From an uncultured Gammaproteobacteria bacterium (GTDB taxonomy: Bacteria; Pseudomonadota; Gammaproteobacteria; JAADHQ01), in NCBI GenBank assembly GCA_947258755.1, contig CAMYJO010000017.1, positions 1-64,000 on the forward strand: 64,000 bases of DNA. Direction: 5' to 3'. Shown here piece by piece: positions 1 to 10,498 of this stretch. Position 1 is the stretch's first letter. Every line of letters begins with the position of its first letter. Under the pieces are notes generated by a model. That model made no database searches, had not been told where the DNA came from, and saw only the letters and a program-made list of their open reading frames with translations. A program made the translations under genes and the position numbers.

Positions 1-348
<348 letters not shown>

Positions 349-349
349 C

Positions 350-919
350 ATGGCACGTATTAATCTATTACCGTGGCGCGATGAACTGCGCAAGGAACAA
401 CAAACCAATTTTATTATTGCCATGCTGGTAATGCTGGCTATCACCGGACTGATTATGGGTGGCGTGCATTATTATTACAATAATCGCATTGACTACCAGC
501 AATCGCGTAATGATTACCTGAACAAGGAAATCAAAAAGCTCGATCAGCAAATCAGCAAAATAAAAACATTCGAAGCGGAAAAGAAAAAACTTCAGGCCCA
601 TCTGGACATTATCCAGCGCCTGCAAAGCAGTCGCTCCGATATTGTACATCTGTTCGATGAGGCCGTACGTACATTGCCGGAAGGCGTCTACTTGAGCTCA
701 CTTAGCCAGAAAGGCAACAAACTGATTATCAACGGATCTGCCCAGTCCAATGCCCGTGTCTCCAGCTATATGTGGAACATAGAGAAGTCGGATTGGCTGA
801 CAGACCCGAAACTGAACGTTATCTCTACTAGCAAACAAGGCAGGGACAGAGTCAGCAACTTTACTCTGCAGGTGGTACAGGTGAATAAGAAGGCACAAGA
901 GACGGAGAAAAAAGAATGA
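350..919 (+). CDS. pilN: PilN, type IV pilus inner-membrane assembly protein
   Basis: A bitopic inner-membrane protein of 189 residues. The N-terminal MARINLLPWR is the conserved cytoplasmic tail that docks on PilM; one membrane segment follows at about residues 20-40, then a coiled coil (about 45-95) and a periplasmic ferredoxin-like domain that pairs with PilO. I chose the ATG at 350 rather than the in-frame TTG at 341: AAGGAG at 333-338 is well spaced from 350 but too close to 341, and 350 gives the canonical family start. It begins 1 base after the pilM stop and overlaps pilO by the ATGA at 916. Confidence 0.95.
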   Translation: MARINLLPWRDELRKEQQTNFIIAMLVMLAITGLIMGGVHYYYNNRIDYQQSRNDYLNKEIKKLDQQISKIKTFEAEKKKLQAHLDIIQRLQSSRSDIVHLFDEAVRTLPEGVYLSSLSQKGNKLIINGSAQSNARVSSYMWNIEKSDWLTDPKLNVISTSKQGRDRVSNFTLQVVQVNKKAQETEKKE

Positions 920-1515
920 GCGGTCTCGCAGACCTAAAAGATCTGGATCTGGATCTTAACAATATTGGTAACTGGCCGATTGCCATCAAGGCAATTGCAA
1001 TTGCCCTGGCATGTGCCGTGGTGGTAGGCGCTGTACTTTATCTTGATACATTCGATCAACAGGATGCACTGGAAAAAGTACAGAAGGAAGAGGACACCCT
1101 GAAGACCCGGATCACACACCGGGCCAAAAAGGCAGCCATCCTCGATGAACTGAAGGCGCAACTAGAAGAGATGCGTAGCGATTTCAAGAAACTCAGCCGC
1201 CAATTACCGAATCAGACCGAGGTACCAGAATTGTTGGTCGATATCTCTCAGACAGGGCTGGCTAGCGGCCTCGAATTCGAGTTGTTCAAGCCTAATCCTG
1301 AAATACCCAAGGATTTCTATGCCGAACTGCCAATACAAATCACGGTCACCGGTAAATATCATGAGTTTGGCACCTTTGCCAGTGGCATTGCCTCACTACC
1401 GCGCATTGTTACCCTGCACAACATAAATTTATCAAGGGGCTCCGGAGACAGCATGACAATGAATGCTACCGCCAAGACCTACCGTTATCTAGACGATGAC
1501 GAGGGGGGTAAATAA
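916..1515 (+). CDS. pilO: PilO, type IV pilus inner-membrane assembly protein
   Basis: A 199-residue partner of PilN in the periplasmic alignment complex connecting the pilus motor to the secretin. A short cytoplasmic N-terminus is followed by one membrane segment at about 21-43, a charged coiled coil (about 48-95) and a C-terminal domain of alternating strands and helices, the expected PilO plan. It starts in an ATGA overlap with pilN and its TAA stop at 1513-1515 shares a base with the pilP ATG at 1515, so the genes are probably translationally coupled. Confidence 0.94.
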   Translation: MSGLADLKDLDLDLNNIGNWPIAIKAIAIALACAVVVGAVLYLDTFDQQDALEKVQKEEDTLKTRITHRAKKAAILDELKAQLEEMRSDFKKLSRQLPNQTEVPELLVDISQTGLASGLEFELFKPNPEIPKDFYAELPIQITVTGKYHEFGTFASGIASLPRIVTLHNINLSRGSGDSMTMNATAKTYRYLDDDEGGK

Positions 1516-2090
1516 TGAACAAACAATTATTCACCCTGGGCAAGAAAAACGACGCGCTATTGGCACTGATACTGGCAATGGGCCTAAGTGCCTGCAGCAC
1601 CGATATGAGCGACCTGCACACCTTCGTTGAAACAGCTAAAAAAGCCAGCAAAGGCAAGGTAGAACCGTTACCGGAAATCAAACCTTATGAAACATTCCGT
1701 TATGCTGCCAATCATTTAAGAGATCCGTTTGAGCCCTTTTCTCCGGTACAGCAGGCCAAAGCTGTTAAGGTCGGTAGTAAAAAGAGCAGCGGCGGCCCGA
1801 GGCCTATCGAGGGTCGTGCACGCGAGGCACTGGAGTCCTACCCGCTGGATGTACTACGCATGGTCGGCGTGCTTGAGCAAAGCAATACCATATGGGCGTT
1901 ACTGAAAGGTAACGACGGCACGATACACCGCGTCAAAACCGGCAACTTTATCGGCCAGAACCACGGTAAAATACTCAGTATTAGCGAAAATAAAATCAGT
2001 TTAACAGAAATTGTACCAGACGGACTCGGTGGCTGGATTGAACGCCCAGCATCACTCGCACTGGCTGGAAGCCCGAATGAGGGGAAATAA
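1515..2090 (+). CDS. pilP: PilP, type IV pilus lipoprotein
   Basis: An inner-membrane lipoprotein of 191 residues that bridges PilN/PilO to the periplasmic N-domains of PilQ. The signal peptide ends in a lipobox LSAC with the lipidated cysteine at residue 27. A linker rich in Lys, Ser and Pro (about 45-105) leads into a C-terminal beta-sandwich (about 110-180) with the family phrase LDVLRMVGVL. Its stop is immediately followed by the pilQ start codons. Confidence 0.94.
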   Translation: MNKQLFTLGKKNDALLALILAMGLSACSTDMSDLHTFVETAKKASKGKVEPLPEIKPYETFRYAANHLRDPFEPFSPVQQAKAVKVGSKKSSGGPRPIEGRAREALESYPLDVLRMVGVLEQSNTIWALLKGNDGTIHRVKTGNFIGQNHGKILSISENKISLTEIVPDGLGGWIERPASLALAGSPNEGK

Positions 2091-2093
2091 GTG

Positions 2094-4229
2094 ATGAGTT
2101 TACATAAGAACACCAGGAAACTACCCATGACCAGAGAATATGCTTCACATCAGAAAAACAGACTGAACACGATCACTCGAAAATTGTTTCTGGTGGCTTG
2201 TTTCTGGCTAATGGGTGCGAACAGCTTTGCCGCGCAAAACAGCTTGCAGGATATCAGCATCTCATCCATGCCCGGCGACCGCGTGCAGATCACCTTAAGC
2301 ATGTCAGGACCTGCCACAAACCCCCTCAGTTTTACCATCGACAATCCAGCACGCATTGCGCTGGACCTGGCCGACACTGCCAACAAGCTCAGCAAGCGCA
2401 ACATACCCATTGGTATTGGTATGGCCAATAGCATCAACTCTGTCGAGGCCAGAGGACGCACACGTGTCGTCATCAACCTGTCGCAGCTGGTATCTTATCA
2501 AACACAGGTCAGCGGTAATAACATCATCATCAGCCTGGATGGCAGCGGTGGCGGTGCGGTAGCGAGCACACCGACCACGACAAGTGTTGCCAGTAGCAGC
2601 AAACATAGCTACATCACCGATGCTAAAAGTGAAATCAAGAATATCGATTTCCGTCGTGGCGAAAAGGGTGAAGGGCGCATCATCGTTACCTTGTCAGACA
2701 GTTCTGCCGGCATCGACATGCGTCAGGAAGGTGGTAAAATTCTGGTCGATTTCAGCAATAGCCAAATCCCCAGTGAACTGCTCCGACGTCTTGATGTACT
2801 CGATTTTGCAACCCCGGTAAAAACCATCGACACCATGACACGCGGTAACACCACCAAGATGGTGATCACACCTATTAATGATAACTATGACCACCTGGCT
2901 TACCAGACAGAAAATGTCTATACCATCGAAATCAAGCCACTGACCAAACAGCAGGTCCAGGCAGCCAAGAAAAAACGCTTTGGCTATACGGGCGAACGTC
3001 TGTCTCTGACCTTCCAAGATATCGAGGTCCGTGCGGTATTGCAGCTGCTCGCTGACTTCACTGGCCTGAACATGGTCGTTAGTGACAACGTCTCTGGCAA
3101 TATCAGCCTGCGCCTGAAGAATGTCCCCTGGGACCAGGCCATGGACATCATCCTCAAGACCAAGGGCCTGGGTATGCGTAAGACCGGCAATGTGGTCCTG
3201 ATTGCCCCCAGCGCCGAGATCGCAGCACGCGAAAAGCTGGAACTGGAATCACAGAAACAGATCGAGGAACTGGCACCGCTGCGCACTGAATGGTTCCAGA
3301 TCAACTACGCTAAGGGTTCCGAGATTGCAACGCTTTTGAAGAGCACTAATAATAATCTGTTATCCAGCAGGGGTAGCATCACTATCGATGAAAGGACCAA
3401 TACCCTGCTGATCCAGGACACCTCAGATAAACTGGCGCAGATCCGCGCGGTTATTACCAAACTGGATATTCCAGTACGCCAGGTGCTGATCGAGTCCAGA
3501 ATTGTGGTCGCCAACCGTGACTTTACTCGTAATATCGGCGTACGCTTCGGTGCCGCCGGGCGCAAGATCGATGGTCAATACACAACCACGGTCGGGGGTG
3601 GTGGCGTTACGGCGACAACCCCGAATACAGGCATTGGCGATCTGATCGTAGATCTACCGGCAACCGGTAACGCCGGCGTCATCGGCCTCGCTATCGCTAA
3701 GGCCAGCAGCGCGGTTGTGCAGCTGGAACTGTCGGCCCTACAGGTTGAAGGCGAAGGCGAGATTATCTCCAGTCCTCGCGTCATCACTGCCAACCAGAAA
3801 TCTGCCACCATCAAGCAGGGTGTTGAAATACCGTACCAGGAGGCCTCTTCTAGTGGTGCAACTTCGGTCTCGTTCAAAACTGCAGCACTCAGCTTGACCG
3901 TGACTCCACAGATCACTCCGGATGACCAGTTGATCCTTGACCTGAATGTCAACAAAGACAGTATTGGCCAGGTATTTGCCAACGTACCGAGTATCGATAC
4001 GCGTTCAATCACGACCCAGGTACTGGTGTCGAACGGTGAGACGGTTGTTCTTGGCGGTATCTATGAAGAGAACAAGGTTGATTCGAATACACGTATCCCG
4101 TTCTTTGCGGACATCCCGGTATTCGGCAAGCTCTTCCAGAGCAACTCTAAAACCAGTGATCGCACCGAATTACTTATTTTCGTAACACCGAAGATACTCA
4201 AGGATGAGCTCAAGTCTGCGATTAATTAA
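2094..4229 (+). CDS. pilQ: PilQ, type IV pilus secretin
   Basis: The outer-membrane channel through which the pilus fibre exits, about 711 residues. A signal peptide ends near residue 47. Two AMIN-type peptidoglycan-binding domains (about 50-150 and 180-285) precede the STN domain (about 305-380), a secretin N1 domain (about 395-460) and the secretin pore domain from VLIESRIVVANRDF (about 464) to the C-terminal TELLIFVTPKIL. The purine-rich GAGGGG at 2079-2084 suits either the GTG at 2091 or the ATG at 2094; I prefer ATG. It is the last gene of the pil operon, closed by the terminator at 4241. Confidence 0.95.
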   Translation: MSLHKNTRKLPMTREYASHQKNRLNTITRKLFLVACFWLMGANSFAAQNSLQDISISSMPGDRVQITLSMSGPATNPLSFTIDNPARIALDLADTANKLSKRNIPIGIGMANSINSVEARGRTRVVINLSQLVSYQTQVSGNNIIISLDGSGGGAVASTPTTTSVASSSKHSYITDAKSEIKNIDFRRGEKGEGRIIVTLSDSSAGIDMRQEGGKILVDFSNSQIPSELLRRLDVLDFATPVKTIDTMTRGNTTKMVITPINDNYDHLAYQTENVYTIEIKPLTKQQVQAAKKKRFGYTGERLSLTFQDIEVRAVLQLLADFTGLNMVVSDNVSGNISLRLKNVPWDQAMDIILKTKGLGMRKTGNVVLIAPSAEIAAREKLELESQKQIEELAPLRTEWFQINYAKGSEIATLLKSTNNNLLSSRGSITIDERTNTLLIQDTSDKLAQIRAVITKLDIPVRQVLIESRIVVANRDFTRNIGVRFGAAGRKIDGQYTTTVGGGGVTATTPNTGIGDLIVDLPATGNAGVIGLAIAKASSAVVQLELSALQVEGEGEIISSPRVITANQKSATIKQGVEIPYQEASSSGATSVSFKTAALSLTVTPQITPDDQLILDLNVNKDSIGQVFANVPSIDTRSITTQVLVSNGETVVLGGIYEENKVDSNTRIPFFADIPVFGKLFQSNSKTSDRTELLIFVTPKILKDELKSAIN

Positions 4230-4240
4230 ACAGACAGTGC

Positions 4241-4280
4241 AAAAAGCCGCAACAACCACACAGGTTGTTGCGGCTTTTTT
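4241..4280 (+). terminator. Rho-independent terminator after pilQ
   Basis: A perfect 17-bp stem (4241-4257 pairs with 4263-4279) with a 5-base ACACA loop, rich in GC in its middle and ending in six T residues. The stem has A5 on one side and T6 on the other, so it could work in both directions. It separates the pil operon from aroK and lies 11 bases after the pilQ stop. Confidence 0.95.
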
Positions 4281-4373
4281 GTGCGCGGATGATTGTATAG
4301 TTGGAGCTTGGCGCCGATAAGATATAAACTATATGGCAACATCAACCCGACCTTCGGGCCACAAGCCATATAC

Positions 4374-4913
4374 ATGACAACAACATTCAACATCTTCCTG
4401 GTAGGCCCAATGGGGGCCGGCAAGTCGACCATCGGTAAACGCCTGGCCCATTTGCTTGGGGCAGAGTTCATCGATAGCGACCGCGAGATTGAACGTCATA
4501 CCGGCGCCAATATACCGCTGATCTTTGAGCTTGAAGGCGAGTCCGGTTTCCGCCAACGTGAATCGCAGATCCTTGACGAGCTGACGCAGCGTTCCAATAT
4601 CGTATTGGCCACCGGTGGTGGCTCCATATTGTTGGCTGAAAATCGGGACATGCTGAAAAACCGTGGCAAAGTAGTCTATCTGTATACGACCGTCAACCAG
4701 CAGTTACAACGCACCCGCCGTGACCAGAATAGGCCGCTACTACAGACCAGCAATCCAAAACAAAAATTACAGGAATTGTTTGATATCAGAGACCCCCTGT
4801 ATCGACAATTGGCCACCCTGATCATCGATACCGATGGCAGGAGTATCCATTCCGTCAGCCAGGAAATCGTCAAACGCCTGAAGCTCGAGACAGTCAAAAA
4901 AACCAGCCCCTGA
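4374..4913 (+). CDS. aroK: Shikimate kinase
   Basis: Phosphorylates shikimate with ATP in aromatic amino acid synthesis; cytoplasmic, 179 residues from this start. The P-loop GPMGAGKST is at about residues 10-18, followed by the shikimate-binding DSDREIE, the FRQRE motif and the GGG loop (ATGGGS). Frame is open upstream to 4293, but the ATG at 4374 gives the normal family N-terminus and length. It follows the pilQ terminator and precedes aroB, the usual gammaproteobacterial order. Confidence 0.95.
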   Translation: MTTTFNIFLVGPMGAGKSTIGKRLAHLLGAEFIDSDREIERHTGANIPLIFELEGESGFRQRESQILDELTQRSNIVLATGGGSILLAENRDMLKNRGKVVYLYTTVNQQLQRTRRDQNRPLLQTSNPKQKLQELFDIRDPLYRQLATLIIDTDGRSIHSVSQEIVKRLKLETVKKTSP

Positions 4914-5013
4914 GCAAGACCATAAGTCGAACCATGGCGCAACAGACAAAAACAGCCACATATCTGCCTGATTGCGCTACAGTTTAGCCTCATTTCAGTA
5001 TAAAATAACAGCA

Positions 5014-6117
5014 ATGAAAACACTCAATGTAGATCTCGGACAACGTAGCTACCCTATTTATATCGGCACAGACCTGCTCGGACAGGCTGAACTGATTAAA
5101 CCGTGCATAGCCGGCAAACAGGTCCTGGTCGTCAGCAACGAAACCGTTGCTCCGTTGTATCTGGACAAGACGCTGAATGCACTCGCGGATTTTGATCATC
5201 AGCACATCATTCTACCCGATGGCGAACAATACAAAACAATGGACATCGTTGGACGAATTTTTGATCATCTGTTGCAACAACGCTTTAATCGTACCGCCAC
5301 CCTGGTCGCGCTGGGCGGTGGCGTTATCGGCGACATGACCGGATTTGCCGCAGCCTGCTACCAACGCGGAGTGCCATTTATCCAGATACCGACCACCCTG
5401 CTGGCGCAGGTGGATTCCTCTGTCGGTGGTAAAACCGGGGTCAACCACCCGCTCGGTAAGAACATGATCGGCGCATTCCATCAACCCCGCTGTGTTATTG
5501 CAGATACCAGCACCCTGAATACGCTTGATGACCGCCAACTGAGTGCCGGCATTGCCGAAGTCATCAAGTACGGGCTGATCAGGGATCCGGAATTTTTTGT
5601 CTGGCTGGAAAATAACATCGACAAACTCATGCAACGCGACAGTGAAGCACTAGCCTACGCGATTGAACGTTCCTGCATTAACAAGGCTGAAGTGGTAGCG
5701 GCGGATGAACGCGAAGGTGGACAGCGCGCTTTGCTGAATCTCGGCCATACCTTTGGCCATGCAATCGAAACGGGTTCCGGCTACGGCGTCTGGTTACATG
5801 GCGAGGCCATTGCCAGTGGCATGTACATGGCGGCCGACCTGTCACATCGCCTGGGTTGGTTGTCTGCAGATGAGTTGCGACGCATCAAGTCTTTATTACA
5901 AAAGGCCCGACTGCCGGTCGATGCACCCCTGGAATTATCGTCTCAACGCTTTCTGGAATTGATGGCGATCGACAAAAAGGTCCTGGCAGGCAAACTCCGC
6001 CTGGTATTATTGCAGGCTATTGGCCAATCCATTGTCACCGAAGATTTTGAACACAACCATTTACAAGCAATGCTGGATGAGATTCCGCGCATTGACAGCA
6101 AGAGCCTGGCCTCATGA
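5014..6117 (+). CDS. aroB: 3-dehydroquinate synthase
   Basis: Converts DAHP to 3-dehydroquinate, the second shikimate step, using NAD and a divalent metal. From the ATG at 5014 the protein has 367 residues, normal for AroB; an in-frame TTG at 4972 would add 14 residues not typical of the family. The NAD-binding [13 protein letters not shown] lies near residue 100, [17 protein letters not shown] follows, and the metal-ligand histidines are in [10 protein letters not shown] (about 240) and WLHGEA (about 261). The stop overlaps the dgt start in an ATGA. Confidence 0.96.
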   Translation: MKTLNVDLGQRSYPIYIGTDLLGQAELIKPCIAGKQVLVVSNETVAPLYLDKTLNALADFDHQHIILPDGEQYKTMDIVGRIFDHLLQQRFNRTATLVALGGGVIGDMTGFAAACYQRGVPFIQIPTTLLAQVDSSVGGKTGVNHPLGKNMIGAFHQPRCVIADTSTLNTLDDRQLSAGIAEVIKYGLIRDPEFFVWLENNIDKLMQRDSEALAYAIERSCINKAEVVAADEREGGQRALLNLGHTFGHAIETGSGYGVWLHGEAIASGMYMAADLSHRLGWLSADELRRIKSLLQKARLPVDAPLELSSQRFLELMAIDKKVLAGKLRLVLLQAIGQSIVTEDFEHNHLQAMLDEIPRIDSKSLAS

Positions 6118-7268
6118 GTAATACGTTGGCCCGATATGCAGCGAATGATGCAACATCACGCGGTCGGCGTTATCAGGAGCCATCACCTGCGCACCGCACA
6201 GAATTCCAGCGCGATCGTGACCGCGTTATTCATTCCACTGCTTTTCGCCGTCTGGAGTACAAGACCCAGGTGTTTGTAAACCACGAAGGTGATTTATACC
6301 GCACACGCCTGACACACTCCATCGAAGTCGCACAGGTTGCGCGTTCGATAGCGCGCGCATTACAGCTAAATGAAGACCTGACCGAAGCTATCGCCCTGGC
6401 CCATGATCTCGGTCATACACCATTTGGTCATGCCGGCCAGGACGCCTTGAATGATAAAATGCGTGACTACGGCGGCTTTGAACACAACCTACAATCTTTA
6501 CGCGTAATCGATGAACTGGAGGAACGTTATGCCGCCTTTCAGGGTCTCAACCTAACCTTCGAAAGTCGTGAAGGAATCCTCAAACATTGCTCGATCCCGA
6601 ATGCAAAGACACTTGGAGAACTTGGTCAGCGCTTTATTGACGGCAAACAAGCCAGTCTCGAGGCCCAGCTAACCAACCTTGCAGATGAAATCGCCTACAA
6701 TAGCCATGACGTCGACGATGGCTTGCGCTCCGGATTGATAGGCATCGATCAGTTACAACAAATCGAATTATTTGCCCAGCCTTATCTTGAAGTAAGCGAA
6801 CAATATCCACAGCTCAACGAAAGACGGACTATTTATGAAGTCGTGCGGCGCATCATCGGACGCCAGGTATCCGATCTGATAGACACCACCTCGGCGGCCC
6901 TGGAAGAAGAGCAGCCCACCGATATCGATGCCATCCGCAACTGCAACAAACCCCTGGTCATGTTCAGTGCAAACATGCGCGACATGAACCTCGAACTAAA
7001 ACGCTTCTTGCGTACCCAGCTGTACCGACATTACCGCGTACATCGAATGTCATCCAAGGCGGTTACGATTATCAGCGAACTATTTGATGCCTTTATGGAT
7101 GATACGCGACTGTTACCTCCGGACACGACTGAAAAAATAAAAATACTGGATAACGAGTTAGGCATAAGTGGCAAGGCACGTGCAGTAGCAGACTATATTG
7201 CCGGGATGACAGACCGCTACGCGATTCGCGAATACCGGCGCGTGTTTCATCCCCTGGAGCCGACCTGA
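6114..7268 (+). CDS. dgt: dGTPase-like dNTP triphosphohydrolase (HD domain)
   Basis: A 384-residue member of the dGTP triphosphohydrolase-like family, which hydrolyses dNTPs to nucleosides and triphosphate. The HD metal site is visible as THSIEVAQ (His about 68), [13 protein letters not shown] (His-Asp about 97-98) and NSHDVDDG (about 200). The N-terminal [27 protein letters not shown]-type block with [11 protein letters not shown] is characteristic of the short, Dgt-like branch rather than of E. coli Dgt, which is longer. It overlaps aroB by 4 bases. Confidence 0.92.
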   Translation: MSNTLARYAANDATSRGRRYQEPSPAHRTEFQRDRDRVIHSTAFRRLEYKTQVFVNHEGDLYRTRLTHSIEVAQVARSIARALQLNEDLTEAIALAHDLGHTPFGHAGQDALNDKMRDYGGFEHNLQSLRVIDELEERYAAFQGLNLTFESREGILKHCSIPNAKTLGELGQRFIDGKQASLEAQLTNLADEIAYNSHDVDDGLRSGLIGIDQLQQIELFAQPYLEVSEQYPQLNERRTIYEVVRRIIGRQVSDLIDTTSAALEEEQPTDIDAIRNCNKPLVMFSANMRDMNLELKRFLRTQLYRHYRVHRMSSKAVTIISELFDAFMDDTRLLPPDTTEKIKILDNELGISGKARAVADYIAGMTDRYAIREYRRVFHPLEPT

Positions 7269-7371
7269 GCATCAACATTAAGACAAAGCAGTAAAATTGA
7301 CATAATTATAGAAAATTTTAGGTATTTTCCTGACTAACGATAAAATTCATACTATGCTTTAACGGAATCGC

Positions 7372-7626
7372 ATGCGCATATATATGCAAACGGCGCAGAT
7401 GGGGGACAAGCCGCCCCGCTTCTATCACCTGCATTTGCAGGAAGACCTGCTAGAAGGTTGGACACTGGTCAAAGAAACCGGCTACCAGGGTGCTGCAGGA
7501 AGGGTGACAAAGGAGTACTATGAAAGTCGTGACAACGCGCTGGACGCATTAATCACAGCAAGGGACAAGCAAGTTAATCGAGGCTATCGCATCGTTTTCG
7601 CACAAGGTGAGCATATTGCAGAATAA
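7372..7626 (+). CDS. WGR-domain protein
   Basis: An 84-residue cytoplasmic protein that is essentially one WGR domain, a fold found in PARPs and in bacterial proteins and thought to contact nucleic acid. The pattern FYHLHLQEDLLEGWTLVKETGYQG..GRV followed by a DNALDAL helix and RGYRIV fits, although the eponymous Trp-Gly-Arg is reduced to AAGRV. An ATG is at 7372 (MRIYMQTAQ). The preceding 103 bases are very AT rich and contain a TTGACA at 7297-7302 with no convincing -10. It overlaps the next gene by 20 bases. Its specific role is unknown. Confidence 0.75.
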   Translation: MRIYMQTAQMGDKPPRFYHLHLQEDLLEGWTLVKETGYQGAAGRVTKEYYESRDNALDALITARDKQVNRGYRIVFAQGEHIAE

Positions 7627-9262
7627 CCCTGAACAGGCCGTAACAAGCATAAACGATTCGACATTACCGGCAGATGCTGCACCCTACCTGATGGCGCTCG
7701 ATATCCCGCTATCACCATTTACCAACAACATCGAGCAGAAGCCACCGTATCATGATGCCGTGCTCGAACAACTCCAGAACCAACTATTGCATCTACTCCA
7801 TTCAACCGAATTGATGCTGGTCGTCTCTGCCGAGGAAGGCGGTGGCAAGACCACCTTAATGACACTATTTCTGCAACGCGCCGATGCCTCCCTTAAGTGT
7901 TTTCCGATCACAGCCAGTGCCGCCATGATCGAGCAGGATCTATTAACGAAACTGGCTATCAGCCTTGATGTACCTGACAACCTCAATAAGGTGGCCATCC
8001 TTGATCTGTTAGAGGAGCAGGCCCTGGTCCTGAGGCAGAATGATATATTGCCGGTTATATTAATTGACGATGCGCAGCACCTTCATGCCGATACGCTTGC
8101 ATTACTTAAGCAATTGCAAGAAATGAGTGATAAGCACGGCAACAAGCTCTGGCGCATAGTATTATTCACGCGGGCTACTTACACATCTGAACTCATGCTG
8201 CACGATGCAAACATGCATTTCATTTATATGCCGGCCATGGATGAACAGCAATTAGGCAACTATCTGCAGCACCGATTGAAAATGGTAGGCTGCAAGCAGG
8301 CCTCACCTTTCTCGGAAAAAGACATTGCCTTTATTCACAAACATGCCCAGGGCAACCTTAGCCATGCGCATCTGCTTGCTCACCAGGTGCTGATCAAAAA
8401 ATTCTCTCAACCCATCAGCGCTAGCACTCCTAAAAAAACAGGCTTTTCTAAAAAACATATAATGCCCGTGGCCTTGTCCGTATCCGCCGCTGTCTTATTA
8501 TCCGTCATTCTTTTTAACCAGGATCGAATCAACGAGATAGTCGATACTGACGTAAACAGCGACACATCACAGACCCAGCAAGCGTATGAGGTCGCCATGC
8601 CGCAGGAATACATTATTAGAAAAATCCCGGATGCTGAGCCGAAACCGAAAGTGACTCTAAGCAAACCCAAACTTCAGGCAGTGCCAGCGGCAGACAAAGC
8701 CGACAGTAAAGCGCCTGCAGACACCACGACCGCCAGCAAAAAGACAATCGATGTCCCTGCCGAGCAGGCCATGGTCAAGGACAAACCCGCAAACAAATTG
8801 ACAGAAAAAGCCACAATTAAAGCTAGCGATAAAGCACAAGCTGTTGCCAGCACGGCATCAAAACCCGCGCTAAAACAGGCCAGCACAAAACAAAACCAAA
8901 CCAGCCGCACCGACAACAAGGCCTCCAGCGATCTTGCTGCGGCACTCAAACGTCACAAGATTCTTGATCGATCATGGATCTTGCAGCAAGCACCGGATGC
9001 ATATACCGCGCAGCTAATGGCTTCATCCAGACCCGATGCGCTATACAGCTCGTCCAAAAACAATGCCTTACAGAACAAAGTGGCCATTTATCGCATCCTC
9101 CGTAAAAACAAGGACTGGTATGTGATGATATACGGCAGCTATCCAAACAAGGACTCCATGCGCGCGGCGGTGGCCAAATTGCCCGCCAGCCTACGTAAAA
9201 ACGCACCCTGGCTGCGGTCTTTCAGTGCAGTGCAAGCCGAATTGCGTACCGGCAAAAAATAG
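7607..9262 (+). CDS. AAA ATPase - transmembrane - SPOR domain protein (DamX-like)
   Basis: A 551-residue protein starting at a GTG. The N-terminal part is an ExeA/GspA-type AAA domain with Walker A in SAEEGGGKTTL (about 74-84) and Walker B in VILIDDAQHL (about 146-155). One membrane segment lies at about 285-304, a low-complexity Lys/Ala/Pro/Thr linker spans about 335-445, and the C-terminus (about 460-545) is a SPOR domain that in known proteins binds denuded septal peptidoglycan. Its place after aroK-aroB matches damX in E. coli, so a cell-division role is likely by analogy. It overlaps the WGR gene. Confidence 0.85.
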   Translation: MSILQNNPEQAVTSINDSTLPADAAPYLMALDIPLSPFTNNIEQKPPYHDAVLEQLQNQLLHLLHSTELMLVVSAEEGGGKTTLMTLFLQRADASLKCFPITASAAMIEQDLLTKLAISLDVPDNLNKVAILDLLEEQALVLRQNDILPVILIDDAQHLHADTLALLKQLQEMSDKHGNKLWRIVLFTRATYTSELMLHDANMHFIYMPAMDEQQLGNYLQHRLKMVGCKQASPFSEKDIAFIHKHAQGNLSHAHLLAHQVLIKKFSQPISASTPKKTGFSKKHIMPVALSVSAAVLLSVILFNQDRINEIVDTDVNSDTSQTQQAYEVAMPQEYIIRKIPDAEPKPKVTLSKPKLQAVPAADKADSKAPADTTTASKKTIDVPAEQAMVKDKPANKLTEKATIKASDKAQAVASTASKPALKQASTKQNQTSRTDNKASSDLAAALKRHKILDRSWILQQAPDAYTAQLMASSRPDALYSSSKNNALQNKVAIYRILRKNKDWYVMIYGSYPNKDSMRAAVAKLPASLRKNAPWLRSFSAVQAELRTGKK

Positions 9263-9405
9263 TCGTTTCGCACTGTTCTGCTGTTGATCAGAGCAGGTTC
9301 AAACTGGCCTAGCACTACTGAACTAAAATTGATCAACAGGCATGCAGCCGTTATACTGCTCGCTGTTTATTTTCTTGTCTGCAACAGGCACACGCCGGAA
9401 ACGAT

Positions 9406-10482
9406 ATGAGCACATTACCCGAATTGAAAAACGACCGCCTGATCAAGGCACTATTACGGCAACCCGTAGACCGCACACCGATTTGGGTTATGCGCCAGGC
9501 AGGTCGCTATCTTCCCGAGTACCGCGCTACCCGTGCCAAGGCCGGTGATTTCCTGACATTATGCAAGACGCCCGAGCTGGCCTGCGAAGTGACCTTGCAA
9601 CCACTGGAGCGCTTCCCGCTGGATGCCGCCATTTTGTTTTCGGATATCCTGACCATACCCGACGCGATGGGGCTCGGCCTGTATTTCAGTGAAGGTGAAG
9701 GACCGCGATTTGAGCGCACCATCAAATCCGAAAAAGACATTGCCAATCTGGCCATACCTGACCCCGAACAGGAACTGGGTTATGTCATGGATGCGGTCCG
9801 TCTTATTCGCCAGGAACTGCACGGACGTGTACCCTTGATCGGTTTCAGTGGCAGCCCATGGACACTGGCCACCTACATGGTCGAAGGCGGCAGCGCCAAG
9901 GTGTTTGCCAATACCAAGGCGCTGATGTTCGATCGCCCGGATCTGATGCATCAATTGCTGGATAAGATCAGCGAGTCAGTCATACAATATGTCAACGCAC
10001 AAATCGCCGCCGGTGCGCAGGCGATTATGATATTTGATACCTGGGGCGGTGCCTTAAACACACAGAACTACATGGAATTCTCGCTCGCCTATATGAAGAG
10101 AATTGTCGATCATATTAGTCGCGAACATGAAGGACAGCGCATTCCGGTTACGCTATTTACTAAAGGCGGCGGCCAATGGTTGGAAGCCATTGCCGATAGC
10201 GGTTGTGATGCCGTTGGTCTGGATTGGACGATAGAAATTGGTGAGGCGCGTAATCGCGTCGGTGACCGCGTCGCCTTACAGGGCAATATGGACCCCTGCG
10301 TGTTGTATGCATCCCCTGACAGGATCAGACAAGAGGTTGCGCATATCCTCGAAAGCTTTGGCAAGGGCAATGGCCATGTCTTCAATCTGGGACATGGCAT
10401 CCATCCGACGATTGACCCTGAGCATACCGCGGCCCTGGTCGATGCCGTGCATGAACTCAGTGCCGCCTATCACCAGGACTAA
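9406..10482 (+). CDS. hemE: Uroporphyrinogen decarboxylase
   Basis: Decarboxylates the four acetate side chains of uroporphyrinogen III to give coproporphyrinogen III in heme synthesis. The protein has 358 residues with the signature [16 protein letters not shown] at about 24-39, [12 protein letters not shown] (substrate Asp near 87), [12 protein letters not shown] and a C-terminal [16 protein letters not shown]. Length and motifs are full. The 17-base gap to the convergent DUF2914 gene leaves little room for a terminator. Confidence 0.97.
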   Translation: MSTLPELKNDRLIKALLRQPVDRTPIWVMRQAGRYLPEYRATRAKAGDFLTLCKTPELACEVTLQPLERFPLDAAILFSDILTIPDAMGLGLYFSEGEGPRFERTIKSEKDIANLAIPDPEQELGYVMDAVRLIRQELHGRVPLIGFSGSPWTLATYMVEGGSAKVFANTKALMFDRPDLMHQLLDKISESVIQYVNAQIAAGAQAIMIFDTWGGALNTQNYMEFSLAYMKRIVDHISREHEGQRIPVTLFTKGGGQWLEAIADSGCDAVGLDWTIEIGEARNRVGDRVALQGNMDPCVLYASPDRIRQEVAHILESFGKGNGHVFNLGHGIHPTIDPEHTAALVDAVHELSAAYHQD

Positions 10483-10498
10483 GAAAACCATGGCAATA

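Noticed and set aside
4292-4374. Extended N-terminus of shikimate kinase from 4293
   Set aside because: The added residues do not match the family and the ATG at 4374 gives the standard start and length.
7297-7326. TTGACA as a promoter for the WGR gene
   Set aside because: No -10 element resembling TATAAT lies at 16-18 bases; kept only as a note.
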